Assembly: GCF_947500605.1 (NCBI RefSeq) | Contig: NZ_CANMSJ010000002.1 | Span: 186,001-250,000, forward strand | Length of the DNA stretch: 64,000 nt | Reading direction: 5' to 3' | Origin: an uncultured Lacinutrix sp. | GTDB lineage: Bacteria; Bacteroidota; Bacteroidia; Flavobacteriales; Flavobacteriaceae | Shown: one piece after another, positions 25,373 to 34,900 of the stretch | Numbering within the stretch: the stretch's first letter is position 1 | Layout: each line of letters opens with the position of its first letter | Notes under the pieces: generated by a model | Databases searched by the model: none | Told to the model about the DNA's origin: nothing | What the model saw: the letters and a program-made list of their open reading frames with translations, nothing else | Position numbers and translations under genes: made by a program

Positions 25373-26863
25373 CTACACTACCTCATCAAAAGCCATTTTT
25401 AGAATTTTAACAACACTTTCTATTTCATCTTCATTTAAATGTCCAAATCCTAACCTAATAGCACACAAATCTTTATTTTGATACAGTATGGTTTTAGGTA
25501 AAAACAAATCGTGTGCTTTAGCCTTTTCTGCTAATTTTATAAGCGATATTCTAGGTTCAAAATTTAACCAAACTGCTAAACCTCCTGTTGGTACTTGCCA
25601 AGTGGCATAGTCTTTAAAATAAACACTTAAACAAGCGCATAAATAATCGCGTCTTTGCTTATAAATAGTAATGTTCTTTTTAATTAATCGGTGTATTTCA
25701 CCTTCACTAATAAGTTCGGTTAGTATTTGCTTCTGAATTAAATCGCCTTGCTTATCTAATATTTGCAAATAGTTTTTGGCTTCATTAATAATGTTTTCTG
25801 GAGCGACTACAAATCCTATTTGAAAACTAGGAAAAAACGACTGCCCTAATCGTCCTAAATAAATAACCACACCTTGACCATCTGCACTTGCCATAGGCAC
25901 CATCGCAGAACCACTAAACTGAAAATCGTAATCAAAATCGTCCTCTATAATAGCAAACTTATAAGCCTTTGCGAGCTGCAATAATTTCAAACGCCTTTCC
26001 GCTGTAAGCGTTACCGTTGTTGGATATTGTCTATGTGCGCAAACATACACACAACGAATACTGTTTTTCGTGAAGTTTTTTTCAATAAAATCAACATCAA
26101 TACCATGCGCATCTACAGGAATCGTTATAATATTAGCTCCTGCTTGCTGAAAAATCATGTTAGATTTATAATGACTTAAATTACCAACAAGCACAACATC
26201 ATTTTCCTGTACTAAAAGTTGAGAGACAATATATAAGCTCATTTCGGTACTACGCGTACTTACAATGTTGCTTGGTTTTATATGAAATCCTCTCGTGGCA
26301 TTTAAATAATTACATAACTGTTTACTAAAGGTAGTATTAGACTGCGCTTGTGTTTGATTCCATTTCGAAATTAACGATGCACGTTTCATAGACGCACTAT
26401 ACCATTTAGAAAACTGATGTGTAGGATGTAATCTTAAATCGGGCTTCCCATCATTAATTACATATTTACGTATCGAAAATTCTTCGGTAGAAGCTAAATT
26501 AAAAGACGATTGAAACGGAAATCCAGCTATTTCTGGATACGCTTTTAGTTTTTCTAAGCCTTGAACCACAGCTTTTATAGCAACTGTTTTTTTTTCTGGC
26601 ATTAAAACAAACGTTCCTTTATTAGCAACAATATCTACCCAACCTTGCGATGCCAACTCATCGTACACAGCAACTGCAGTATTTCTATTAATAGACATCA
26701 ACGTACTAAATTTCCTAGTTCCTGGCAGCGCAGTTCCTTCTGGTAAATAGCCACGTTGTATGGCATTAATAATTTCTTGAGCTATTTGAATATAGATTGA
26801 GGTATTCGGAGATTTTTCGAAATGAATTAAAGATTTTAATATGTCGTCAACCGGACTACTCAT
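25373..26863 (-). CDS. MocR-type regulator (GntR HTH plus aminotransferase-like domain) lacking the PLP lysine
   Basis: A 496-residue protein. Residues 15-85 are a GntR winged helix (IYIQIAQEIINAIQRGYLPE ... GTRKFSTLMSINRNTAVAVYDELASQGW). From about residue 130 follows a class I aminotransferase fold. The Asp that contacts the pyridine nitrogen is present (IIEDDFDYDF), as is the C-terminal Arg (AIRLGFGH). However, the position of the Schiff-base lysine, normally SK in this context, is Gln341 (GRLGQSFFPS). Such a protein cannot form the internal aldimine, so PLP chemistry is lost or ligand sensing is altered. It is divergent from a TonB receptor gene and shares with it an 80-base control region containing direct repeats. 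Confidence 0.88.
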   Translation of the reverse strand: MSSPVDDILKSLIHFEKSPNTSIYIQIAQEIINAIQRGYLPEGTALPGTRKFSTLMSINRNTAVAVYDELASQGWVDIVANKGTFVLMPEKKTVAIKAVVQGLEKLKAYPEIAGFPFQSSFNLASTEEFSIRKYVINDGKPDLRLHPTHQFSKWYSASMKRASLISKWNQTQAQSNTTFSKQLCNYLNATRGFHIKPSNIVSTRSTEMSLYIVSQLLVQENDVVLVGNLSHYKSNMIFQQAGANIITIPVDAHGIDVDFIEKNFTKNSIRCVYVCAHRQYPTTVTLTAERRLKLLQLAKAYKFAIIEDDFDYDFQFSGSAMVPMASADGQGVVIYLGRLGQSFFPSFQIGFVVAPENIINEAKNYLQILDKQGDLIQKQILTELISEGEIHRLIKKNITIYKQRRDYLCACLSVYFKDYATWQVPTGGLAVWLNFEPRISLIKLAEKAKAHDLFLPKTILYQNKDLCAIRLGFGHLNEDEIESVVKILKMAFDEVV

Positions 26864-26895
26864 TGTTTTAAAACTGGACTACTTTAATGATCCGG
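26851..26895. promoter_or_regulatory. Candidate MocR operator: direct repeats plus inverted half site
   Basis: CCGGACTACT (26851-26860) and CTGGACTACT (26874-26883) are 10-base direct repeats differing at one position, 23 bases apart. An inverted half site TCCGG follows at 26891-26895. Near-consensus -7 boxes for the two divergent genes abut just beyond (TAACTTTC on minus at 26895-26902; GAATTTTG on plus at 26904-26911). Direct repeats at about two helical turns are typical targets of MocR dimers. The first copy overlaps the start of the regulator's own coding region. Confidence 0.4.
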
Positions 26896-26941
26896 AAAGT
26901 TACGAATTTTGCAGCGTTAAAAAACACCTATATATTTTATT

Positions 26942-28756
26942 ATGAAATTAAACCCTTTTTTTATTTTACTTGCCATGTTCGCTATTACAACGCAAGCACA
27001 AGAATTCCAAAATCAAAAACTAGATTCTGTAATTATTACCTCTACAAGAATAGATTTACCATTCTCTGAAAATTCTAGAACCATAACAGTAATTAACCAA
27101 GAAGACATTAAAAAAAGCGCAACAACTAACGTTGCCGATTTATTACAACAAGTTGCAGGAGTAGACGTAAGACGTCGTGGCACTTCTGGTATGCAAGCAG
27201 ATTTATACATTCGTGGTGGTGGTTTTGACCAGACATTATTATTAGTAGATGGTATAAAGGTTGAAGATTCTCAAACAGGACATCATACCATGAATATGGC
27301 TTTACCTATTGAAGTTATCGAACGTATAGAAATTATTAAAGGTCCAGCAGCAAGAGTATTTGGGCAAAATGCATTTACAGGAGCTGTTAACATAGTAACC
27401 AAAAAAAATATTGGAGATTTAGTTTCTTTAGGTGTACAGTCAGGATCTTATGGACAACTTAATGGTTCTGTTATGGTTGGAAGTCAATTAGAAAAATCTT
27501 CACATATAATTCAAGTTTCTAGAAATACTTCTCAAGGTTATAGACATAATACAGATTATGATAATCAGAATTATTTTCTAAAAAGCTCATTCGATACAAA
27601 CAAAGCACCTATAAATGTAATTGCTTCGTTTCAAGAAAGAAAATTTGGTGCAAATGGATTTTATGCTAGTCCAACAGCAATTAACCAATACGAAGAAACA
27701 CAAGCTAGTTTAATAGGTGTTACCACCGAAATTAAAAAAGAAAACTTAACTCTTAAACCAAAATTATATTGGAAACGTAACCAAGACATGTATGTTTTTA
27801 TAAGAGATAATCCTTCAGTTTACAGAAACTTGCATATTACTAATAAAGTTGGAGCTGCGTTAGATGCTTCTTACAAGTCTAACCTTGGTGTAACAGGTTT
27901 TGGAGTAGATGTTGCAAAAGTATACTTATCTAGTAACAATTTAGGATCTAGAAATAGATTTATGACAACCTTATTTTTAGAACACCGTTTTAAATTAGCT
28001 GATGATAAATTAGATATCACTCCAGGTGTTGCTGTAAATTATTTTTCAGATTTCAAATTTCATGCTTTTCCAGGTTTAGACATTGGTTATAAAATAAACG
28101 ATGAGATAAAAATTTACGGAAACATTGGTTACACGTATAGAATACCTACATATACCGATTTGTTTTATAGCGACCCAACAACATTAGGTGACGAAAACTT
28201 AGATCCAGAAGAAGCTATTGCTCAAGAATTAGGTATAAAGTACAATAATGGAAACTTTAATGCTTCTCTTGCTGCTTTTAATAGAGATTCTAAAAAACTG
28301 ATAGATTTTGTAAAAGAAAACGAATCAGATTTATGGCAAGCAACCAACATTAGAGATTTAAACACAAAAGGAATTGAAGTAAATGCATCCTACGGTTTTA
28401 AGCTTGCTGGCTATAATCAAGCAATAAAAACAGGATATACTTTTTTAGAAGATGATTTAAAAGCAGTACCGAGTAACTTTTCTAGATACTCTATCAATTC
28501 TTTAAAACATCATGCAACAACTAGTTTACAAACACAATTTTTAAAAAACCTTTCTCAAAATATTATTTACAAATATGCAGAAAGAACTTCTGGAGAGAGC
28601 TATGCTGTTGTAGATGCTAGTGTAAATTATAATTTAAAAGCTTTTGAAATTTCTGTAATTGCAAATAACATTTTCAATACAGAATACACAGAAACCAATT
28701 TGGTACCAATGCCAAAAGGAAACTTATTATTTGGTTTAAAATATAACCTTAAATAA
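26942..28756 (+). CDS. TonB-dependent receptor, BtuB-like
   Basis: A 604-residue outer-membrane receptor with a signal peptide (FFILLAMFAITTQAQ). The plug domain includes SVIITSTRIDLPFSENSRTI and VADLLQQVAGVDVRRRG ... LYIRGGGFDQTLLLVDGIKV, then GPAARVFGQNAFTGAVNIVT, and a beta-barrel ends in the aromatic-terminated strand GNLLFGLKYNLK. There is no carboxypeptidase-regulatory extension. The small size resembles vitamin B12 (BtuB) receptors. Its substrate is not determined: bioB follows after a terminator and no cobalamin riboswitch is visible upstream. The divergent MocR gene and the direct repeats upstream suggest it is a regulatory target. Confidence 0.87.
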   Translation: MKLNPFFILLAMFAITTQAQEFQNQKLDSVIITSTRIDLPFSENSRTITVINQEDIKKSATTNVADLLQQVAGVDVRRRGTSGMQADLYIRGGGFDQTLLLVDGIKVEDSQTGHHTMNMALPIEVIERIEIIKGPAARVFGQNAFTGAVNIVTKKNIGDLVSLGVQSGSYGQLNGSVMVGSQLEKSSHIIQVSRNTSQGYRHNTDYDNQNYFLKSSFDTNKAPINVIASFQERKFGANGFYASPTAINQYEETQASLIGVTTEIKKENLTLKPKLYWKRNQDMYVFIRDNPSVYRNLHITNKVGAALDASYKSNLGVTGFGVDVAKVYLSSNNLGSRNRFMTTLFLEHRFKLADDKLDITPGVAVNYFSDFKFHAFPGLDIGYKINDEIKIYGNIGYTYRIPTYTDLFYSDPTTLGDENLDPEEAIAQELGIKYNNGNFNASLAAFNRDSKKLIDFVKENESDLWQATNIRDLNTKGIEVNASYGFKLAGYNQAIKTGYTFLEDDLKAVPSNFSRYSINSLKHHATTSLQTQFLKNLSQNIIYKYAERTSGESYAVVDASVNYNLKAFEISVIANNIFNTEYTETNLVPMPKGNLLFGLKYNLK

Positions 28757-28787
28757 AGGGCACACTATAAATTAATTAAACCACTTT

Positions 28788-28826
28788 AAGCCCTATCGTT
28801 TTAAAAACTATAGGGCTTATTTTTTT
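28788..28826 (+). terminator. Intrinsic terminator after the TonB receptor gene
   Basis: Stem AAGCCCTAT/ATAGGGCTT (9 bp) with a 13-base AT loop, followed by A and a run of eight T. Confidence 0.85.
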
Positions 28827-28864
28827 TCATATAGGAACAAAACCTTAAAATTATTTTATTTCCA

Positions 28865-29959
28865 ATGAGTAAGATTCGACACAACTGGACAACAGCTCAA
28901 ATTTTAGATATTTACAACAAACCAATGATGGAATTGCTTTATGAAGCGGCAACTGTACACCGACTGCATCACGATCCAAATACAGTCCAAGTTAGTACTT
29001 TAATATCTATTAAAACCGGTGGTTGTTCAGAAGATTGTGGTTACTGCCCACAAGCAGCGAGATATCATACAGATGTAGAAGGAAACGACTTAATGACAAT
29101 ACAGCAAGTTAAGGCACAAGCCTTACGAGCTAAGTCTGGAGGAAGCTCTCGAGTATGCATGGGTGCTGCTTGGAGAAATATTAAAGACGGACCGGAATTT
29201 GATCAGGTTTTAGAAATGGTTCGGACTATTAACAAACTAGATATGGAGGTTTGCTGTACCTTAGGGATGGTTACTGAAAATCAAGCTAAAAGACTAGCCG
29301 AATCAGGTTTATATGCTTACAACCATAATTTAGATTCTTCTGAGGAATACTATAAAGAAGTTATTTCAACTCGTGGTTTTGAAGACCGTTTAAAAACAAT
29401 AGATAACGTTAGAAAAACAAATGTAACAGTATGTTCTGGCGGAATTATTGGCATGGGAGAAAAAACCGAAGACCGTGCAGGAATGCTAGTCGCACTTTCT
29501 ACATTAAACCCTCAACCAGAATCTACTCCAATAAATGCATTAGTAGCCGTAGAAGGAACACCACTAGAAAACCAAAAACCTATCGAAATTTGGGATATGG
29601 TTAGAATGGTAGCTACCACTAGAATTGTTCTGCCAGAAACGCAAGTACGCTTAAGCGCAGGAAGAACACAAATGTCTAGAGAAGGACAGGCAATGTGCTT
29701 TTTTGCTGGAGCGAATTCTATCTTTGCAGGTGATAAATTACTAACAACTCCTAATCCTGAAATTGAAGGAGATATGGAACTGTTTAAAACTCTAGGTTTA
29801 AAACCGCAAAAACCATTTACAAAAAAAGAACAACCACAAACTATTGAAGCAAAGGATTCTAAATTTGAAGCCTTGGGTGAAAAACCAAAATGGACCAGAC
29901 CAGACCACATAATAGAACGTAATGAATTGGCTAAACAAAATAGAAAACCCTTAAAATAG
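28865..29959 (+). CDS. bioB: Biotin synthase (radical SAM)
   Basis: Inserts sulfur into dethiobiotin to give biotin. The 364-residue protein has the radical SAM cluster motif Cys54-x3-Cys58-x2-Cys61 (GGCSEDCGYCPQ), the residues for the auxiliary [2Fe-2S] cluster (Cys in SRVCMGAAW, DMEVCCTLGM and NVTVCSGG) and Arg in RLSAGRTQMS. The C-terminal 40 residues beyond the core are Lys-rich and longer than in E. coli. No other bio genes adjoin; it is a single gene between a terminator and the TTG-started JmjC-like gene. Confidence 0.96.
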   Translation: MSKIRHNWTTAQILDIYNKPMMELLYEAATVHRLHHDPNTVQVSTLISIKTGGCSEDCGYCPQAARYHTDVEGNDLMTIQQVKAQALRAKSGGSSRVCMGAAWRNIKDGPEFDQVLEMVRTINKLDMEVCCTLGMVTENQAKRLAESGLYAYNHNLDSSEEYYKEVISTRGFEDRLKTIDNVRKTNVTVCSGGIIGMGEKTEDRAGMLVALSTLNPQPESTPINALVAVEGTPLENQKPIEIWDMVRMVATTRIVLPETQVRLSAGRTQMSREGQAMCFFAGANSIFAGDKLLTTPNPEIEGDMELFKTLGLKPQKPFTKKEQPQTIEAKDSKFEALGEKPKWTRPDHIIERNELAKQNRKPLK

Positions 29960-29990
29960 TTAAAGTGCTGTAATAGACTTTTAGTTTTGT

Positions 29991-29998
29991 TAACTTTG
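29991..29998 (+). promoter_or_regulatory. Promoter -7 element for the JmjC-like gene
   Basis: TAACTTTG matches TANNTTTG exactly, 27 bases before the TTG start at 30025. No -33 TTG at the right spacing. Confidence 0.4.
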
Positions 29999-30024
29999 TA
30001 GGCTAAATTAACAATACTTTAAAC

Positions 30025-30870
30025 TTGAATCTTAAGAATATACCACGTGTAAAAACTATTTCTAAAGACGACTTTATACGTCTTTATTTTAAACCACAGA
30101 AACCTGTGGTAATAGAACGTTGTATAGAAGATTGGCCTGCTTTTACTAAATGGAATTTAGACTACATGAAGCAAGTTGCGGGAGATAAAACCGTACCACT
30201 TTATGATGATAGACCTGTCGATTATAAAGATGGATTTAATGAACCACATGCTAAAATGAAAATGAAAGATTATGTAGACTTGCTTAAAAGCGAGCCTACA
30301 AAATTTCGAATTTTTTTGTGGAACATTCTAAAAGAAGTACCTCAGCTTCAACAAGACTTTAAATTCCCTGATTTTGGTTTACGCTTAATGAAAGGTTTGC
30401 CCATGTTATTTTTTGGTGGAACAAACTCTCATACCTTTATGCATTATGATATTGATTTAGCTAATATTTTTCATTTTCATTTTGAAGGAAAAAAACAAGT
30501 TATTCTATTCGATCAAGAGCAAAGCAAACATTTATACAAAATACCGCATTCATTAATTGTTAGAGAAGATATCGATTTTTCTAATCCCGATTTTAAAAAA
30601 TGGCCGGCCTTACAAAAGGCTAAAGGTTGGGAATGCGAACTTAAGCATGGAGAAACCTTATACATGCCAGAAGGTTATTGGCACTACATGAGATATATAA
30701 CACCCGGATTCTCAATGAGTTTACGAGCTATTGCAAGGCGTCCAAAAAACTTAACAAAAGCCATTTATAATATAATTGTAATGCGTAATTTTGACAACTT
30801 AATGCGAAGTCTAAAAGGTCAAAAATGGATTGACTGGAAAAACAGACAAGCAGTAAAAAATACTAAATAA
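30025..30870 (+). CDS. JmjC/cupin-like Fe(II)/2-oxoglutarate oxygenase family protein
   Basis: A 281-residue cytoplasmic protein of the cupin_8/JmjC type. N-terminal KPVVIERCIEDWPAFTKW is the standard family opening. The metal triad appears as His-x-Asp in FMHYDIDLAN plus the distal His in MPEGYWHYM. Relatives are protein or small-molecule hydroxylases; the substrate here is unknown. The start is a TTG at 30025, since the first ATG (about residue 49) would remove the conserved N-terminus. Only seven bases separate its stop from the small barrel protein gene, so both are probably one operon. Confidence 0.82.
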   Translation: MNLKNIPRVKTISKDDFIRLYFKPQKPVVIERCIEDWPAFTKWNLDYMKQVAGDKTVPLYDDRPVDYKDGFNEPHAKMKMKDYVDLLKSEPTKFRIFLWNILKEVPQLQQDFKFPDFGLRLMKGLPMLFFGGTNSHTFMHYDIDLANIFHFHFEGKKQVILFDQEQSKHLYKIPHSLIVREDIDFSNPDFKKWPALQKAKGWECELKHGETLYMPEGYWHYMRYITPGFSMSLRAIARRPKNLTKAIYNIIVMRNFDNLMRSLKGQKWIDWKNRQAVKNTK

Positions 30871-30877
30871 ATTAAAA

Positions 30878-31372
30878 ATGAAAAAAGTACTATTTGTATT
30901 AGCGATATTGAGTGTTTCGCTAATTAACGCACAAGTGTTTGAAGGTAAAGGAGATCAGAAATTTCAAATTGGTGCTAACCTTCAGGATTATGCCTCTGGA
31001 TTAAATATTAGTTACGACTATGGCCTTGGAGAAAACATTTCGGTAGGTGTATCTACAACATATGCTTTAAATGTTAAAAACAACAACATTATTGATGCCG
31101 ATTTTGGAGATCGTTTTGATATTAAAGCACGTTTTAATGCTAATTTAGGTAACGTTATTAATATTGATGATAACTTTGATGTATATCCAGGTTTAAGTTT
31201 AAGTACTAAAAACTTTGGTGGACACTTAGGTTTCCGTTACTTATTTACTAATGGATTTGGAGTCTACACAGAGTTTAATACACCATTAGCAAAATATAAA
31301 GAAACGCCTATTGGTGCAGAAAATATTCACAACCAATTTACAGTAAATTTAGGAGCTGTTTTTAACCTATAA
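30878..31372 (+). CDS. Small outer-membrane beta-barrel protein (DUF6646-like)
   Basis: A 164-residue exported protein with a signal peptide (VLFVLAILSVSLINAQ) and about eight amphipathic strands (KFQIGANLQDYASGLNISYDY, ISVGVSTTYAL, FDIKARFNANLG, and so on), ending in FTVNLGAVFNL with a C-terminal hydrophobic residue as in small outer-membrane barrels. It is the second gene after the JmjC-like gene. Its function is unknown; the family name is from memory. Confidence 0.75.
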   Translation: MKKVLFVLAILSVSLINAQVFEGKGDQKFQIGANLQDYASGLNISYDYGLGENISVGVSTTYALNVKNNNIIDADFGDRFDIKARFNANLGNVINIDDNFDVYPGLSLSTKNFGGHLGFRYLFTNGFGVYTEFNTPLAKYKETPIGAENIHNQFTVNLGAVFNL

Positions 31373-31390
31373 AACAGACTTTATTTCTAC

Positions 31391-31428
31391 AAAAAAGCCT
31401 TTCAGTTTTAATTCTGAAAGGCTTTTTT
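31391..31428. terminator. Bidirectional intrinsic terminator
   Basis: A 15-bp stem (A6 plus GCCTTTCAG/CTGAAAGGC plus T6) with an 8-base AT loop between the barrel protein gene and the convergent recX. Confidence 0.92.
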
Positions 31429-31433
31429 ATGCT

Positions 31434-31910
31434 CTATTTCACCAACTCGTTTGCCTTTTGGTAAACCAAATGCGACTCCCACCCTCTATACAATAAGTAG
31501 TCAATTAGCTTCTTCTTTTTTTTCAATTTATTGGTTTCCAATATCATATTCGCTCTTTTTTCGGCTAAATCATTAAAAACACCGATGTACTCATCATCTG
31601 AAATTTCTCTAAGCGCAGCATTTATATTAATTTTGGAAATGTCCTTTCTCTTGAGTTCTTGAGTTAAACGAAAGCGTCCCCATTTTTTAATGTGGAACTT
31701 TCCTCGAACAAAGATTTTGGCAAAACGTTCCTCGTTTAAAAAGTTGTGCTCCAAAAGATGAACTATGATAATATCCATTGCTTCTGGTATCATATTTAAA
31801 TCTTTTAATTTTTGCCTAACTTCTTTATGACAACGTTCTTGATAAGCACAGTAATGTTCTAGCTTTTTTTGAGCTTCGGCAACTGTATATGATTTAAGTT
31901 TTTGGTGCAT
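31434..31910 (-). CDS. recX: RecX, regulator of RecA
   Basis: A 158-residue helical repeat protein that binds and modulates RecA filaments. The opening YTVAEAQKKLEHYCAYQERC and the three-helix repeats (EVRQKLKDLNMIPEAMDIII, HNFLNEERFAKIFVRGKFHIKKWG, RLTQELKRKDISKININAAL) are standard for RecX. It is encoded alone, not next to recA. A full promoter (TTG-N18-TATTTTTG) lies immediately upstream, with the -7 box ending four bases before the ATG, so the mRNA may be leaderless. Confidence 0.93.
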   Translation of the reverse strand: MHQKLKSYTVAEAQKKLEHYCAYQERCHKEVRQKLKDLNMIPEAMDIIIVHLLEHNFLNEERFAKIFVRGKFHIKKWGRFRLTQELKRKDISKININAALREISDDEYIGVFNDLAEKRANMILETNKLKKKKKLIDYLLYRGWESHLVYQKANELVK

Positions 31911-31914
31911 GCAT

Positions 31915-31943
31915 CAAAAATACGCTATTAATTAATAATCCAA
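31915..31943 (-). promoter_or_regulatory. Complete Bacteroidota-type promoter of recX
   Basis: On the minus strand TTG (31941-31943), an 18-base spacer and TATTTTTG (31915-31922), matching both the -33 and -7 consensus. The start codon of recX begins four bases after the -7 box, so the transcript probably starts at or near the ATG. Confidence 0.6.
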
Positions 31944-31944
31944 A

Positions 31945-34900
31945 ATGCCCTCTATTATGAAACAACTAAACTCCCTCTTAATTCTACTATTTGTATGTAG
32001 TTTTGGTTTTAGCCAAACTACTATTTATAGCGAAGATTTTTCTGGCCAATTAAACAAAGGAGCTTATTACAACAACACCACTAACTCAACAGAAATAAAT
32101 CTTACAGGAGTAAACTGGACTGTTGATGTATCTGCAACAACCTTTCAAAGTGGTGATAGACTTCAAGTAGTTAATGCTGCACGTTTTCTTGAAGCTAGAG
32201 ATTTAGATGGTCCCGGAATATGGTACTCTCCAATAATTAACATAAGTGCTTTTACAGATATACAATTCTCTCTAGATGCTACTGAAGGCTCTCCTGTAGG
32301 TGACAATCTTGAAGATGCAGATACTCTTACAACAGAATATCGCTTAGATGGTGGTGCATGGGTACAAGCTGGAAATAATGGTTTTATTCAAAATGATTAC
32401 TTAAACACTGTAGTATCTCACAATGCTTTATTAAACGGCTCGACATTAGAGTTAAGAGTTACTTTTGTAAATAATGGAGATGGTGAGCGTATGCGAATAG
32501 ATAATATTTTAGTTGAAGGTATTGCTCCAACATCACCAACAATTACAATCAACCCTAACTCTAACATTATTTCTCCATTAAGTGTGGTTGAAAACAATGT
32601 TTCTTTAACTGCTGAAACATTTACCGTACAAGGTTCTGCATTAACTAATAATATTGTTTTAACATCTTCTGCAGATTTTGTTATTTCTACAACATTAGCT
32701 GGTCCATACTCTAATTCTATTACACTAACGCAAACCGGAGGAACAATAAATTCTACCACAATATATACACAACTCATCTTTGGTCTAGCTATTAATACTT
32801 ATAGCGGAAACATAGCAGTTAGTAGCACTGGAGCAACAACTGTAAATGTAGCAGCATCAGGAACCGTAATTGCGCACACACCTGTTGCAAATTGTAGCGA
32901 ATTATTTATTTCGGAATATCATGAAGGTATTCTTGGCTCCGCAAACGAACGCTATATTGAGCTTTACAACCCTACAAGTAATGCTATAAATCTATCGAAC
33001 TATAGAATTGCTAGATTTAGAAACGGTAGAGTTAACCAACGTCCAGACTTAAGAACGATACCTGCTGGACAAGGAACAATAGCACCATACTCTACTTTTT
33101 TAATTTCTAAAAGCAATTCTACTTTATGTACAAGCGGCGTAGCTGATTATTGTACTGCAAGTGCAGCAATGAGCTTTGATGGTAACGATGTTGTTGCTTT
33201 ACAGAACTCTAGTAATGTAAATATAGATATAATTGGAGAATTAAACACTAATAATTCATTTGGTCAAGATATAGATTTAACTAGAAACCCGGACATACAA
33301 GCACCTACAGCTACATACAATGCTGTAGATTGGGCATCAACAGCTGCAAATAACACAGTAATGTTAGGGTGGCACAATAATGAATGCCTATGTACATCGA
33401 CTACAACTTGGGAAACTACAGGTTGGAGTAACGGCGCTCCTAACGCATCTACAGCCGCTATCATAAATGCATCTTATAACTCTTTTAATGATGGAAGTAT
33501 AACAGCATGCTCACTAACTGTTAATACTAACGCTATTTTAACTGTTCAAGATCTTTCTTTTATAGATATAGAAACTAACATTATTGTATACGATAATGGA
33601 AAAATTCTTGTTCAAAAAAATGGTTCTGTTGTACAAAATAATCCTAATGGAAAAACGGTGATTATAGATCCTACATTAGGAGAAATTAGTGTTACAAAAG
33701 AAACGGCACCAATTAATAACTGGTACGAATACACATATTGGTCTTCACCTGTGCAAGGTGCAATAGTACAAGATGTGTTTTTTCAAACAAATGCTAATAG
33801 ACGTTTTTGGTATGATGCAAATAATTTTCAAGACTCTACAATGGAAACAGGAAACAACAATGGAACCGCTCCAGGACAAGACGATGTAGATGATAATGGA
33901 GATGTTTGGCAAATTGCTACAGGTACCGATGTTTTGTTGCCTGGTGTAGGTTATGCAGCAACACTATCTCCTACGAGCTTTAATGCCGTTCCTGGCAGTC
34001 AATACTCTCATATTTTTGAAGGTCCTTTTAATACTGGAACTATTAACGTTCCTGTAGTTAGAAATGATACAGAACTAAACGATTTTAATAACAACTTTAT
34101 TGGTAATCCATATCCTTCTGCGGTAGATGCAGATCTGTTTTTTGCAGAGAATGTAACATCAACAGGCATTTTAGAAGGTCCTATTTATTTATGGTCGCAA
34201 AACACAACTCCTTCTGGAACTACTAATGGAAACTCTAATCTAAATTTTGATACTTCAGATTATGCTGAAATTAATGGAACAGCAGAAATAGCGGGTGGAG
34301 ATGGCGTTACACCAAGTCGATTTATACCTTCTGGACAAGGCTTCTTTGCAAATTTTTCTGACACTTACCCAACGACTTCCGGTAACGTTGTTTTTAATAA
34401 TAGCATGCGTGTAACTGGTAATAACGACCAATTCTTTAAAACTTCTAGCAGTCAAAATCCAAATACTAGAGACGTAATATGGCTTGATTTAACATCGGAC
34501 AATGGTGTAAGAAACCAAATTTCTATTGGTTACCTAGATGGAGCTACTGCTGGTTTTGATGGAACTTTTTACGATTCTGTTAAAAGAACACCTATTGGTT
34601 TATATGCTGTTTTATATTCTATAATCCCTAGTGATACTAAAAAAATATCTATACAAGGTAAAGCTAGTAGCGACTTAAATTTAGATGAAGAAATCCCAAT
34701 TGGAATAAGTACAAGTATAGATGTTCCAACAATATACTCTATTTCTATTCCTCAATTAGAAGGCGATTTCTTTAATAACAACACCATTTATTTAGAAGAT
34801 TCGTTAATGAATACTGTACACGATTTATCTAACAGTACTTATACTTTTACATCTACTCCAGGAGAGTTTAATGATCGTTTTAAAATTGTTTTTACAAACA

